NCBI GenBank assembly: GCA_002400845.2 | Contig: NVRK02000095.1 | Coordinates: 28,095 to 92,094, forward strand | Length of the DNA: 64,000 nucleotides | Reading direction: 5' to 3' | Origin: Hyphomicrobiales bacterium | GTDB taxonomy: Bacteria > Pseudomonadota > Alphaproteobacteria > Rhizobiales > Rhizobiaceae | Part shown: in pieces, positions 17,319-25,982 of the stretch | How positions within the stretch are numbered: the stretch's first letter is position 1 | Layout of the letters: the number at the start of each line of letters is the position of its first letter | Position numbers and translations under genes: made by a program | The notes under the pieces: model-generated | Told to the model about the DNA's origin: nothing | The model's database searches: none | The model's input: only the letters and a program-made list of their open reading frames with translations

Positions 17319-18113
17319 ATGAGTTTAAAAGCATTATCAATTGCCGCAACTGGTATGCACGCGCAGCAAATAAATTTAGAAGTTATCGCCAATAATATTG
17401 CCAACATTAACACAACTGGCTTTAAGCGTGGGCGTGCTGAATTTTCTGACTTAATGTATGAGACTGTTCGCAACCAAGGTGTTTCAAATGTGGCTGGTCT
17501 TGAAATTGTTCCAGAAGGCGCGAAACAAGGCTTGGGTGTTAAGCTTGCTGGTATACGCGACGTGCATACACAAGGTGTTTTAACACAGACAGGCAATCCA
17601 TTAGACGTAGCTATTAATGGCGATGGATGGTTTCAAGTTATTGGGCCGGAAGGCGATACACAATACACAAGGGCTGGTGCATTTAACTTAAATCAAAATG
17701 GGCAATTGGTAAATTTACATGGCAATATTATTCAGCCAGAAATTACTATTCCATCAACGGCACGAAATATTTCGATTACGGATTCAGGATTGGTAACTGC
17801 CAATTTAGATGGTGATTTAGTGCCGACTGAAATGGGGCAACTTACTATTTCGAAATTTGCCAATGAAGCAGGTCTTGAGCCATTGGGTAACAATTTGTTT
17901 GGCGAAACAACCGCATCGGGTAGTGCGGTTCAAGGAACGCCAGCATCAACTGGTTACGGTGCTATTTCTCAAGGCTATTTAGAATCTTCAAACGTGGATG
18001 CGATAAAAGAGATAGCAGGCATGATTGCCGCTCAGCGTGCCTATGAAATGAATTCAAAAGTTATTCAAGCAGCGGATGATATGTCTAGCGTAGTAACGCA
18101 GGGTATTCGATAA
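17319..18113 (+). CDS. flgG: Flagellar distal rod protein FlgG
   Basis: Distal rod subunit, 264 aa, the usual length. The N-terminal rod/hook signature is LEVIANNIANINTTGFKRGR, and the middle has the conserved GDGWFQV and YTRAGAFNLN. The C-terminal motif is GYLESSNVDAIKEIAGMIAA. Its stop codon overlaps the flgA start by one base (TAATG). Confidence 0.97.
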   Translation: MSLKALSIAATGMHAQQINLEVIANNIANINTTGFKRGRAEFSDLMYETVRNQGVSNVAGLEIVPEGAKQGLGVKLAGIRDVHTQGVLTQTGNPLDVAINGDGWFQVIGPEGDTQYTRAGAFNLNQNGQLVNLHGNIIQPEITIPSTARNISITDSGLVTANLDGDLVPTEMGQLTISKFANEAGLEPLGNNLFGETTASGSAVQGTPASTGYGAISQGYLESSNVDAIKEIAGMIAAQRAYEMNSKVIQAADDMSSVVTQGIR

Positions 18114-18601
18114 TGATTTTCTTAAGAGTAATGGAATTTAGTAAAGTGATGCTTGCTTGTGCAATATTGTTCTTTTCAGCTTTGACCTCCAATGTATTGG
18201 CTGGTGAGAACACAGAAATCCCTGTTCCAAAATCTATGATTTATGCTGGCAAACCCATAACTGCTTCGCAGTTAAGAGGGCGAATTGTTCCTAATAAATA
18301 TTTAAATAGCGTAAGTGTCTTTGTGAGTTCAAAAGATATCATCGGAAAAGTTGCAAGATTTAATTTGGTACCAGCACGGCCAATTCGCACGAACCAATTA
18401 GAAGAGCCCGATGTGATCTCGGTTAATAGACCCGTGATAATGAAATATACGACTGGATCGTTGGTGATTACAGCCGAAGTTATCCCACTTAATTCTGCCA
18501 AAACTGGCGAATCTGTTCGTGTGAGAAATATGCAGAATAATTCGATAATTTATGGCGTTGCAATGAATGACGGAACGATTGCGGCAAGGTTAACACGATG
18601 A
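18113..18601 (+). CDS. flgA: P-ring assembly chaperone FlgA
   Basis: Periplasmic chaperone for P-ring (FlgI) assembly, 162 aa, a short form lacking the larger N-terminal domain of enteric FlgA. The N-terminus is a secretory signal (LACAILFFSALTSNVLAG), and the C-terminal SAF-like region contains RPIRTNQLEEPDVI and RVRNMQNNSIIYGVA. The 4-base overlap with flgI (ATGA) fits its role. Confidence 0.9.
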   Translation: MIFLRVMEFSKVMLACAILFFSALTSNVLAGENTEIPVPKSMIYAGKPITASQLRGRIVPNKYLNSVSVFVSSKDIIGKVARFNLVPARPIRTNQLEEPDVISVNRPVIMKYTTGSLVITAEVIPLNSAKTGESVRVRNMQNNSIIYGVAMNDGTIAARLTR

Positions 18602-19728
18602 AATTAAATCGAACTTTTCTTAACATAATTAGGTTTTTACTTACCGTGGCATTGTTAATGAATGGCGCGGTTTCTTCTGCTTTTGCAGAGGTAAGAATTA
18701 AAGATGTGGTTTCATTGCAATCGGCGCGTGAAAACCAAATTATGGGTTACGGACTTGTTGCAGGCCTAAATGGTACGGGTGATAGTTTACGAAATTCACC
18801 TTTTACCGAAGCTTCTATGAAATCTATGCTCGACCAATTGGGTATTGGACGAACGAATGACCAATTCCGCACGAAGAATATGGCAGCGGTGCTTGTAACG
18901 GCAAAACTACCTCCCTTTGCTAATAAAGGTACCAAAATTGATGTAAACATTGCATCTATTGGTGACGCAAGCTCGCTGTCTGGCGGTACTTTGATTTTCA
19001 CGCCGCTTTATGGTGGTGATGGAGAGATTTATGCCTCTGCGCAAGGTGGCCTTATTGTTAGTGGTTTTTCTGCACAAGGCGATGCTGCTTCTATTACACA
19101 AAGTACGCCAACATCTGCTCGCATACCAAATGGTGGTATTGTAGAAGTTTCTGCACCAGGTGATTTAAACAGTGAAGACGTCTTAGTTTTACAATTACTA
19201 AACCCTGATTTTGATACTGCTATATCGATCACTGACAGAATTAACAAATACACAAAATCAAAATTTAAAACAGAACTGGCCTCTGAGCTAAGCCATCAAG
19301 CAATTGGCGTGAAGGTTCCAGATTCGGTTTCGCCAACTAGATTTTTTGCCAGCATTGGAAGATTATCCATCACGCCGGATACGCCAGCTAGAATTGTGGT
19401 TGATGAACGTACAGGTACTGTGGTTATTGGATCAAAGGTTCAAGTTTCAACGGTAGCAATTACCCATGGCGGACTTACCGTTAGTGTAACAGAAACGCCG
19501 GAAGCCTCACAGCCACAACCATTTTCTGATGGTCAAACAGTGGTTTTGCCAAATACTCAAATCGATGTTTTTCAACAAGAGGGTAACGTGGGTATCGTTA
19601 AAGGTCCAAGCTTAGAGCAGTTGGTAAACGGTTTAAACATGATGGGTGCAAAACCATCCGGCATCATTGCAATATTGCAAGCGATGAAAACGAGTGGCGC
19701 CTTGCAGGCTGAATTGATTGTCCAATGA
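18598..19728 (+). CDS. flgI: Flagellar P-ring protein FlgI
   Basis: Periplasmic P-ring subunit, 376 aa. A signal peptide (LLTVALLMNGAVSSAFAE) is followed by the conserved FlgI start RIKDVVSLQSARENQIMGYG and LVAGLNGTGDS. The C-terminal region, LEQLVNGLNMMGAKPSGIIA, is also diagnostic. It overlaps flgA and motE by 4 bases each. Confidence 0.97.
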   Translation: MKLNRTFLNIIRFLLTVALLMNGAVSSAFAEVRIKDVVSLQSARENQIMGYGLVAGLNGTGDSLRNSPFTEASMKSMLDQLGIGRTNDQFRTKNMAAVLVTAKLPPFANKGTKIDVNIASIGDASSLSGGTLIFTPLYGGDGEIYASAQGGLIVSGFSAQGDAASITQSTPTSARIPNGGIVEVSAPGDLNSEDVLVLQLLNPDFDTAISITDRINKYTKSKFKTELASELSHQAIGVKVPDSVSPTRFFASIGRLSITPDTPARIVVDERTGTVVIGSKVQVSTVAITHGGLTVSVTETPEASQPQPFSDGQTVVLPNTQIDVFQQEGNVGIVKGPSLEQLVNGLNMMGAKPSGIIAILQAMKTSGALQAELIVQ

Positions 19729-20423
19729 CCAATAAAATGACGAATAAAATGATGAACAGTATTTGCAAAATATCAATAATAGCATTTTCAGTCAGTGTAT
19801 TTGCTAACGCGCCTTCATTTGCTTTTAAAAAAGAAGTGAAACCTGAGCTTGTTTTTCGTTTAGATAATGTAGCGCCTGTGGATGCTTTTTCTGACGTTGG
19901 TTTTCCAAATGTTGATTTAACCGTAACAGGATCTGTAGAAAAAAAGCCTGACGCTGGTAAAAAACCAAAAAAAGACGAGACTGGGCCAGGACCTGCCGCA
20001 CTTAAAAGTTCTGTTGCTAGCAAACATGAATTATCTAATTATTGTTATAATATTTCAGATTCTGCAGTTGAAGCACGTAGCGCAATTTTAAAAGAGCAAC
20101 TGCTTACGATTGAAACGCAGGTGGACAAAAAGCTTGAACAGTTAGAACAAAAAACCAATGAATTAAAATCATGGATGGTTAAGCGTGAGAGCTTTGTGAA
20201 CAAAGTAAACGAATCTGTTGTTAAAATTTTTCAGGTGATGCGGCCAGATGCTGCCGCTTCTCAATTTGCCGAACTTGGTCCTGTTGTAGCGGCTTCAATA
20301 ATTTCTCAATTGCCGCCTAAATCCTCAAGTGCAATTTTGACCGAAATGAGCCCAGTAGATGCTGCTGAAGTTGCATTGGTGTTAACTGCTGCATTGGAGG
20401 GAGGGAAGAAGAGTGAACAGTAA
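19725..20423 (+). CDS. motE: MotE, periplasmic chaperone of MotC
   Basis: Rhizobial motility protein that in S. meliloti stabilises and folds MotC in the periplasm, acting as a disulfide-linked dimer. This 232-aa protein has a signal peptide, a Pro/Lys-rich linker, a coiled coil (about residues 115-165) and a C-terminal MgtE-N-like domain (VKIFQVMRPDAAASQFAEL and IISQLPPKSSSAILTEMSP). Cys107, just before the coiled coil, is the likely dimer cysteine. It overlaps flgI by 4 bases and flgH by 11. Confidence 0.9.
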   Translation: MTNKMTNKMMNSICKISIIAFSVSVFANAPSFAFKKEVKPELVFRLDNVAPVDAFSDVGFPNVDLTVTGSVEKKPDAGKKPKKDETGPGPAALKSSVASKHELSNYCYNISDSAVEARSAILKEQLLTIETQVDKKLEQLEQKTNELKSWMVKRESFVNKVNESVVKIFQVMRPDAAASQFAELGPVVAASIISQLPPKSSSAILTEMSPVDAAEVALVLTAALEGGKKSEQ

Positions 20424-21168
20424 AAAAATCTTCAATCTGTCATTCTTGTTTTTGCTTTCACTAATAGTAAGTGGTTGCGGACATACATTCACTGATTATG
20501 GCAAGCCACCTACCATGACAGAACCTCAAACAGAGGTGTTAATGGAAGACATTTTAATTGTTCCTGAACCACAAGTAATCCATAATGCAATGCGGGTGGA
20601 AATGAGTGATAATTCTATTTGGAATAAAAAAGAAGGCATCTATTTTAAAGATACAAGAGCTTATGAAGTTGGTGATATTCTTACTGTTAAAATATTGATA
20701 AACGATAGTGCACGTATTAAAAGTGCATCCCAAAGAGATTCAACAATTGATGGCTCTGCTGCTGGTACGCTTGGTGGCAGTATTGGAACATATGCCTTGC
20801 CAGTGGTTGATGGAACGGGAACAGCAACCACATCGTTAAAGACTGCTCGCGGTGGAACCGTAAACCGGTCTGAAAAAATTCAATTGCAAATAGCTGCGGC
20901 AGTTGTTGCTGCTTCGCAAAACGGCAATTTGAAAATATATGGAACGCAAGAAGTTCGAGTGAATTCTGAATTACGATTGATGAAAGTTGAAGGTATCGTT
21001 CGCTCGAAAGACATTGCTCCTGACAATTCAATTCCATACGAAAAAATTGCAGAAGCTCGTATTTCTTATGGTGGACATAACACTGGTACAGTTAGACGAA
21101 AAACTTTTGTACCTAAAATTGCCCGCAATCTTTATTCTTCTATGAAGGATAAAATAAATGGCAGATAA
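20413..21168 (+). CDS. flgH: Flagellar L-ring lipoprotein FlgH
   Basis: Outer-membrane L-ring subunit, 251 aa. A lipoprotein signal with lipobox SGC is present (SLIVSGCGHTF). Conserved FlgH segments are YEVGDILTVKILINDSARI, LKIYGTQEVRVNSELRLMKV and VRSKDIAPDNSI. The start is GTG at 20413, inside motE, preceded by GGAGGG. Confidence 0.96.
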   Translation: MNSKKIFNLSFLFLLSLIVSGCGHTFTDYGKPPTMTEPQTEVLMEDILIVPEPQVIHNAMRVEMSDNSIWNKKEGIYFKDTRAYEVGDILTVKILINDSARIKSASQRDSTIDGSAAGTLGGSIGTYALPVVDGTGTATTSLKTARGGTVNRSEKIQLQIAAAVVAASQNGNLKIYGTQEVRVNSELRLMKVEGIVRSKDIAPDNSIPYEKIAEARISYGGHNTGTVRRKTFVPKIARNLYSSMKDKINGR

Positions 21169-21727
21169 AAAAGCTGGCAGCAAAGAAAATGTAGATGGTG
21201 AAGAAGCTAAGAAAAAATCTGGGTTGGTTCCATCGATAATTGCAGTTGTAATTTTATCTGCTATTGCCGTGGGTGCTGGTTGGTTTGTGGCTAGTCAAAG
21301 TGGGCCGAGTAAAATGGCAAGTGTTGAAGACAACGCCGGTAAGAAAATCAGCAAAAAGTCTAAAAAAGATAAAGATAAAAGAAAAACTGATAATAGTCAC
21401 GCAGAAGGTGAATCTGCTAGTTTGTACTCAGATGAAAATGTTTTTACCAAATTTGAGCCATTTATTGTGAATTTACCGCGTAGTGGCAATTCATTGATAC
21501 GGTTAGAGCTTGGAATGTTGGCTGAAAGTGGGTATTCAATAACGCGTGCTTCGACTCAAGCAGAAATAATCAATGGCATTTCGACTTATTTGAAAACTGT
21601 TGAATTAGATCTGTATTCTGGCCCTAGTGGCTATTTACATTTGAGGGAAGATTTACTCGAGCGTGCTCAGCTGATTAGTAACGGCAAAGTGCAAAAAGTG
21701 TTTATTTTATCAATGGCGGTTGAATGA
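21158..21727 (+). CDS. fliL: Flagellar basal body-associated protein FliL
   Basis: Inner-membrane protein that supports the stator, 189 aa. A single transmembrane segment (IIAVVILSAIAVGAGWFVA) follows a basic N-terminus. A Lys/Asp-rich linker leads to the FliL periplasmic domain (FEPFIVNLPRSGNSLIRLE). The 11-bp overlap with flgH and 4-base overlap with fliP show one operon. A second FliL-like protein may be encoded at 42815-43294. Confidence 0.93.
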   Translation: MADKKAGSKENVDGEEAKKKSGLVPSIIAVVILSAIAVGAGWFVASQSGPSKMASVEDNAGKKISKKSKKDKDKRKTDNSHAEGESASLYSDENVFTKFEPFIVNLPRSGNSLIRLELGMLAESGYSITRASTQAEIINGISTYLKTVELDLYSGPSGYLHLREDLLERAQLISNGKVQKVFILSMAVE

Positions 21728-22458
21728 GAATATTTCTGGCAATTGTATGTATCTGTATTTTGACAGATGTTTCTATGGCGCAAGAAATTGATCTTTCTAA
21801 GTTGGTTCCAGAAGGTGATGGCACTTTTACGGGGCGAATTATCCAAGGACTTATTGTCCTCACGGTTTTATCAATTGCGCCTGGTATATTAATTTCAACG
21901 ACCTGTTTTACGCGGTTTATTATCGCCTTCTCTTTTTTGAGAAGTGGTCTTGGCATGCAGTCCACACCATCAAACCTTATTATAATTTCGTTAGCATTAT
22001 TCATGACTTATTTTGTTATGGCGCCTGTGTTCGAAAAGTCTTGGGAAGAGGGTGTACAACCTTTGCTTGAAAATAAAATTTCTCAAGAAGAAGCCTTTGA
22101 TAAAGTAACTGGCCCGATGAAAGATTTTATGTTGCAACATGTAAGGCCCAAAGATATGCAATTGTTTGTGGAGGCTAGCAATGCCGAACCGCAAAATGTG
22201 ATTACAAGTGAAGCACCTGATTTAAAAATAATAGTGCCAGCCTTTATGTTATCAGAATTGCGAAAAGGTTTTGAGATTGGGTTTTTGATTTTATTGCCGT
22301 TCTTGATCCTAGATTTGGTCGTTGCTACTGTTACAATGTCGATGGGTATGATGATGTTACCACCAACGGTTGTCTCATTGCCCTTTAAAGTTTTGTTTTT
22401 CGTTTTAATAGATGGTTGGAATATAATTGTTGGAGAGTTACTTAATTCTGTTATTTAA
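21724..22458 (+). CDS. fliP: Flagellar export gate protein FliP
   Basis: Core export-gate subunit, 244 aa. A signal-type N-terminus (MRIFLAIVCICILTDVSMAQ) is cleaved in most FliP proteins. The conserved PGILISTTCFTRFIIAFSFL, MGMMMLPPTVVSLPFKVLFF and DGWNIIVGELL segments identify it. It ends the flgB-to-fliP run; no strong terminator follows, but a CTAATTG/CAATTAG dyad lies at 22510-22531. Confidence 0.97.
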   Translation: MRIFLAIVCICILTDVSMAQEIDLSKLVPEGDGTFTGRIIQGLIVLTVLSIAPGILISTTCFTRFIIAFSFLRSGLGMQSTPSNLIIISLALFMTYFVMAPVFEKSWEEGVQPLLENKISQEEAFDKVTGPMKDFMLQHVRPKDMQLFVEASNAEPQNVITSEAPDLKIIVPAFMLSELRKGFEIGFLILLPFLILDLVVATVTMSMGMMMLPPTVVSLPFKVLFFVLIDGWNIIVGELLNSVI

Positions 22459-22484
22459 ATTTCATCCCTAGAAATCATCTATTG

Positions 22485-22499
22485 TTAATCTAATATTAA
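22485..22499. promoter_or_regulatory. CtrA-type box before flagellin 1 (weak)
   Basis: TTAA (22485-22488), a 7-base spacer, then TTAA (22496-22499) matches the alphaproteobacterial CtrA consensus TTAA-N7-TTAA. It lies 181 bp before the first flagellin start. The region is AT-rich, so a chance match is quite possible. Confidence 0.25.
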
Positions 22500-22554
22500 T
22501 AAATTGCCTCTAATTGTAGGCTATCAATTAGGTGGATATTATTCATCTATCGAG

Positions 22555-22665
22555 GGTAGAGCACATATATAAATATATATTGGTGCCCGGCATGATGCCG
22601 AATCTATCTTACTGGTTAATCCAGTTTGTCCCCTATTATTGATTAAAATTTACAAGGGACGTTTC
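22555..22665 (+). promoter_or_regulatory. Structured flagellin mRNA leader, copy 1
   Basis: Begins with GGTAGAGC (22555-22562), shared in part with copies 2 and 3. Hairpin 1 pairs GCAC (22561-22564) with GTGC (22583-22586) through an AT stem. Hairpin 2 is CGGCAT-G-ATGCCG (22588-22600). Hairpin 3 is ACTGG (22611-22615) with CCAGT (22621-22625). GTCCC (22628-22632) can pair with GGGAC (22656-22660), which is the ribosome binding site 5 nt before ATG. It may belong to the flg-Rhizobiales RNA motif; I recall that name but could not check the consensus. Confidence 0.8.
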
Positions 22666-23631
22666 ATGTCTAGTATTAATACAAACGCATCTGCGATGAC
22701 TGCTCTGCAATCATTGAATATGACAAACAAAAGAATGGATTCTGTACAGAATGCCATTTCAACTGGCCTAAGTGTAGGTTCTGCTAAAGACAACGCAGCT
22801 TATTGGTCGATCGCTACCGAAATGCGTTCTGACAATAAAGCACTTGGCACTGTTAAAGATGCTTTGGGCCTTGGTGCTGCTAAGATTGATACTGCTTCAA
22901 CTGGTTTGAATGCAGCAATTGACGTAGCAGACGAAATTAAATCCAAATTGGTAGCTGCGCGTGAGCCTGGTGTGGATCGCGACGCGATCAACACAGAGAT
23001 CGCAGCCCTAAAAGAACAATTGATTACAATTGCTTCGTCTTCATCTTTTTCTGGTGAAAACTGGTTGCAAAATGATGAATCTACAGTATCGGGTACTAAA
23101 TCTATTGTGGGTTCGTTCAATCGTTCAGCAGCAGGCAATGTATCAGTTTCAACAATCGATATTAATACAACAAATACAACATTGATTGGCACGGACGACG
23201 GCGCATTCGGCATCTTAACTAAAGACATTGATGCGGACCAATTGCTTGATACACCTACAACTACAGCAGTCAACTATTTCCTACTTGATGCTGGTGATGG
23301 CGCTGCTAATGCAGGAACCGAGATTGAGATCGATGGTTCTACAACTGATACCGCAATTGATCAGATGATTTCAGTAGTTGATGATATTATATCTCAAATG
23401 ACATCTGCTGCTTCAGACCTTGGTTCTGCAGGTAAGCGTGTTGATATGCAGAATGATTTTGTTAATAATCTTATGAATTCAATTGAAAAAGGTATTGGCC
23501 AATTGGTTGATGCTGACATGAACGAAGAGTCTGTAAAACTACAAGCTCTACAAGTTCAGCAACAGCTTGGTGTTCAAGCTCTTTCAATTGCAAATGGTTC
23601 AGCTCAAAGTATCCTATCTCTATTCAGATAA
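22666..23631 (+). CDS. flaA: Flagellin (first of three)
   Basis: Filament protein of 321 aa, the compact rhizobial size. The N-terminal D0/D1 (SSINTNASAMTALQSLNMTN) and C-terminal D0/D1 (NEESVKLQALQVQQQLGVQA, ending SILSLFR) are nearly identical in all three paralogues; the variable centre is about residues 150-230. ATG at 22666 is chosen because all three genes share MSSINTNASAM and the GGGAC site before it. The letters A-C follow gene order only. Confidence 0.97.
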   Translation: MSSINTNASAMTALQSLNMTNKRMDSVQNAISTGLSVGSAKDNAAYWSIATEMRSDNKALGTVKDALGLGAAKIDTASTGLNAAIDVADEIKSKLVAAREPGVDRDAINTEIAALKEQLITIASSSSFSGENWLQNDESTVSGTKSIVGSFNRSAAGNVSVSTIDINTTNTTLIGTDDGAFGILTKDIDADQLLDTPTTTAVNYFLLDAGDGAANAGTEIEIDGSTTDTAIDQMISVVDDIISQMTSAASDLGSAGKRVDMQNDFVNNLMNSIEKGIGQLVDADMNEESVKLQALQVQQQLGVQALSIANGSAQSILSLFR

Positions 23632-23651
23632 TACGTTGAGTTAAAAAATTA

Positions 23652-23679
23652 AATTTGGCGCAGTAAAGTGCGCCAAATT
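23652..23679 (+). terminator. Hairpin after flagellin 1
   Basis: AATTTGGCGC (23652-23661) pairs perfectly with GCGCCAAATT (23670-23679) over an 8-nt loop, 20 bp after the stop. There is no clear T run after it, so it may serve as a 3' end stabiliser or processing site between flagellin messages. Confidence 0.6.
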
Positions 23680-23688
23680 GACAATTAA

Positions 23689-23790
23689 GGTAGAGTTCTG
23701 CGAATTTGCAGTGCCTGGCATGATGCCTAATCTATCTTACTGGATAATCCAGTTTGTCCCAAGTGTTTAGTTTAAAAGGGACTAAGAAAA
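23689..23790 (+). promoter_or_regulatory. Structured flagellin mRNA leader, copy 2
   Basis: Same layout as the leader before flagellin 1: GGTAGAG (23689-23695); hairpin 1 CTGC (23698-23701) with GCAG (23708-23711), a different sequence from copy 1 but still paired; hairpin 2 GGCAT-G-ATGCC (23717-23727); hairpin 3 ACTGG (23739-23743) with CCAGT (23749-23753); GTCCC (23756-23760) complementary to GGGAC (23778-23782), 8 nt before ATG. Confidence 0.8.
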
Positions 23791-24771
23791 ATGTCTAGTA
23801 TCAATACAAATGCTTCAGCCATGCAGGCCTTGCAGTCATTGAATATGACAAATAAAAAAATGGACGCTGTCCAAAATGCAATTTCTACAGGTTTGAGCGT
23901 TGGTTCAGCTAAAGATAATGCAGCTTATTGGTCTATCGCTACAGAAATGCGCTCTGACAACAAAGCATTGGGCACTGTTAAAGATGCATTGGGTCTTGGT
24001 GCTGCTAAGGTTGATACGGCTACAACTGGTTTGACTGCTGCAATTGATGTAGCCGACGAAATCAAAACCAAATTGGTTGCGGCTCGTGAGCCTGGTGTAG
24101 ATCGCGATGCTATCAATACAGAAATTACAGCTCTTAAAGAGCAGCTTCTTACCATTGCACAATCGTCATCGTTTTCAGGCGAAAACTGGTTGCAAAATGA
24201 TGGTGCTACAGCGGCAACTGATAAATCAATTGTTGGTTCATTCAACCGTTCTGCTGCAGGTAATGTATCTGTCTCAACAATCGATATTACTGTATCAGAT
24301 ATCACGCTAGTTGGCGCTGATAATGAAAGCTTGGGCATTTTAACAAAAGATTATGATGCCAATCAATTATTGGATACACCTCTTACTGGCGTTGGTGTAG
24401 AAAACGAATTTCGTTTGCTTGATATGGGCACGGGTGCAACCACAGGTGAAGATGGTGCAGTTGTTGGCGTTTCCAGTTCAACATCTGATGCAGATATCGA
24501 CAGTATGATTAGTGTTGTTGATGCAATTATTTCTGACATGACTTCTGCAGCTTCTGGTCTTGGATCAGTCGGCAAACGTGTAGACATGCAATCTGATTTT
24601 GTTGATAATCTAATGAATTCGATTGAAAAAGGTATTGGCCAATTGGTTGATGCTGACATGAACGAGGAGTCTGTAAAACTACAAGCTCTACAAGTTCAGC
24701 AACAGCTTGGTGTACAAGCTCTTTCAATTGCAAACGGTCAATCTCAGAGTATCCTATCTCTATTTAGATAG
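23791..24771 (+). CDS. flaB: Flagellin (second of three)
   Basis: Filament protein of 326 aa. Its first 120 or so residues match the third flagellin almost base for base, while its last 116 coding bases are nearly identical to those of the first, a mosaic pattern expected from gene conversion. The C-terminus SQSILSLFR and the central variable segment with an extra Gly/Ala-rich stretch (GTGATTGEDGAVVG) are visible. It has its own structured leader. Confidence 0.97.
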   Translation: MSSINTNASAMQALQSLNMTNKKMDAVQNAISTGLSVGSAKDNAAYWSIATEMRSDNKALGTVKDALGLGAAKVDTATTGLTAAIDVADEIKTKLVAAREPGVDRDAINTEITALKEQLLTIAQSSSFSGENWLQNDGATAATDKSIVGSFNRSAAGNVSVSTIDITVSDITLVGADNESLGILTKDYDANQLLDTPLTGVGVENEFRLLDMGTGATTGEDGAVVGVSSSTSDADIDSMISVVDAIISDMTSAASGLGSVGKRVDMQSDFVDNLMNSIEKGIGQLVDADMNEESVKLQALQVQQQLGVQALSIANGQSQSILSLFR

Positions 24772-24793
24772 ACTATTGAGTTAAAAAAATAGC

Positions 24794-24817
24794 TTTGGCG
24801 CTGTTCTTTGCGCCAAA
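24794..24817 (+). terminator. Hairpin after flagellin 2
   Basis: TTTGGCGC (24794-24801) pairs with GCGCCAAA (24810-24817) over an 8-nt loop, 22 bp after the stop. The stem is almost the same as the one after flagellin 1, with a different loop. No strong T run follows. Confidence 0.6.
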
Positions 24818-24829
24818 ATTATAACCCAA

Positions 24830-24931
24830 GGTAGAGCCCCGTATTTTCACGGAGCCCGGCATGATGCCAAATCTATCTTACTGGAAAATCCAGTTTGTCC
24901 CCAAGTATTTAGTTTTTAAGGGACCTTTATA
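24830..24931 (+). promoter_or_regulatory. Structured flagellin mRNA leader, copy 3
   Basis: GGTAGAG (24830-24836); hairpin 1 CCGT (24839-24842) with ACGG (24849-24852), a third stem sequence; hairpin 2 GGCAT-G-ATGCC (24858-24868); hairpin 3 ACTGG (24880-24884) with CCAGT (24890-24894); GTCCC (24897-24901) complementary to GGGAC (24920-24924), 7 nt before ATG. Confidence 0.8.
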
Positions 24932-25900
24932 ATGTCTAGTATTAATACAAATGCATCCGCTATGACGGCGTTGCAATCATTGAATATGACAAATAAAAAA
25001 ATGGACGCTGTCCAAAATGCGATATCTACTGGCTTGAGTGTTGGCTCAGCAAAAGATAATGCAGCTTATTGGTCTATCGCTACAGAAATGCGCTCAGACA
25101 ACAAAGCATTGGGCACTGTTAAAGATGCATTGGGTCTTGGTGCTGCTAAGGTTGATACGGCAACAACTGGTTTGACCGCTGCTATCGAAGTGACTGATGA
25201 AATCAAATCTAAATTGGTAGCTGCGCGTGAGCCTGGTGTGGATCGTGATGCGATCAACACAGAAATTACAGCTCTTAAAGAACAACTTTCAACAATCGTA
25301 GAATCTTCTTCTTTCTCTGGTGAAAATTGGTTGAGTAACGACAGTGCAACAGCAGCAGCTGATAAATCAATTGTAGGTTCGTTCAATCGTTCTGCATCAG
25401 GTAATGTATCTGTTTCAACAATCGATGTAACTGTATCTGACATCACCCTAATCGGTTCTGACAATGAGAACTTAGGGATTTTAACTAAAACTTATGATGC
25501 CGATGCGTTGAAAGATGCACCTACTGGTACAGCAGACAATTTCAGATTGATTGATGTCGCTGGTCAAACAACAGCTGCCACTGGTACAGTTATTTCTGTT
25601 TCAAATTCAACTTCTGATGCTGATATCGACAGCATGATTAGTGCTGTTGATGCGATGCTTAGCGATATGACATCGGCTGCTTCTAACCTTGGTTCTGTAG
25701 GCAAACGTGTAGATATGCAAAGCGATTTTGTTGGTAATCTTATGAATTCTATCGACAAGGGCATTGGCCAATTGGTTGACGCTGATATGAACGAAGAGTC
25801 TGTTAAATTACAAGCGCTACAAGTTCAACAGCAGCTTGGTATTCAAGCTCTATCAATTGCGAACGGTCAATCACAAAGTATTCTATCTCTATTTAGATAA
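24932..25900 (+). CDS. flaC: Flagellin (third of three)
   Basis: Filament protein of 322 aa with the shared flagellin ends (SSINTNASAMTALQSLNMTN and QSQSILSLFR). The 5' third is nearly identical in bases to the second flagellin; a middle patch around 25211-25245 instead matches the first; the 3' end carries its own synonymous changes. It has its own leader and a good terminator. Confidence 0.97.
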   Translation: MSSINTNASAMTALQSLNMTNKKMDAVQNAISTGLSVGSAKDNAAYWSIATEMRSDNKALGTVKDALGLGAAKVDTATTGLTAAIEVTDEIKSKLVAAREPGVDRDAINTEITALKEQLSTIVESSSFSGENWLSNDSATAAADKSIVGSFNRSASGNVSVSTIDVTVSDITLIGSDNENLGILTKTYDADALKDAPTGTADNFRLIDVAGQTTAATGTVISVSNSTSDADIDSMISAVDAMLSDMTSAASNLGSVGKRVDMQSDFVGNLMNSIDKGIGQLVDADMNEESVKLQALQVQQQLGIQALSIANGQSQSILSLFR

Positions 25901-25934
25901 GTTTTAAGACTTAACTTCATAATGAACAATGGAT

Positions 25935-25964
25935 TGCCGCTAATTTCGATTGGCGGCATTTTTC
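25935..25964 (+). terminator. Rho-independent terminator after flagellin 3
   Basis: TGCCGC (25935-25940) pairs with GCGGCA (25953-25958), followed by TTTTTC. It lies 35 bp after the stop and closes the flagellin cluster before fliF. Confidence 0.7.
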
Positions 25965-25982
25965 TTATGTGAATGCAATGTT

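Noticed and set aside
23652..24817. Mobile element or CRISPR from the repeated hairpins around flagellins
   Set aside because: The repeats are explained by duplication of flagellin genes with their leaders and 3' hairpins; there is no transposase and no regular repeat-spacer array.
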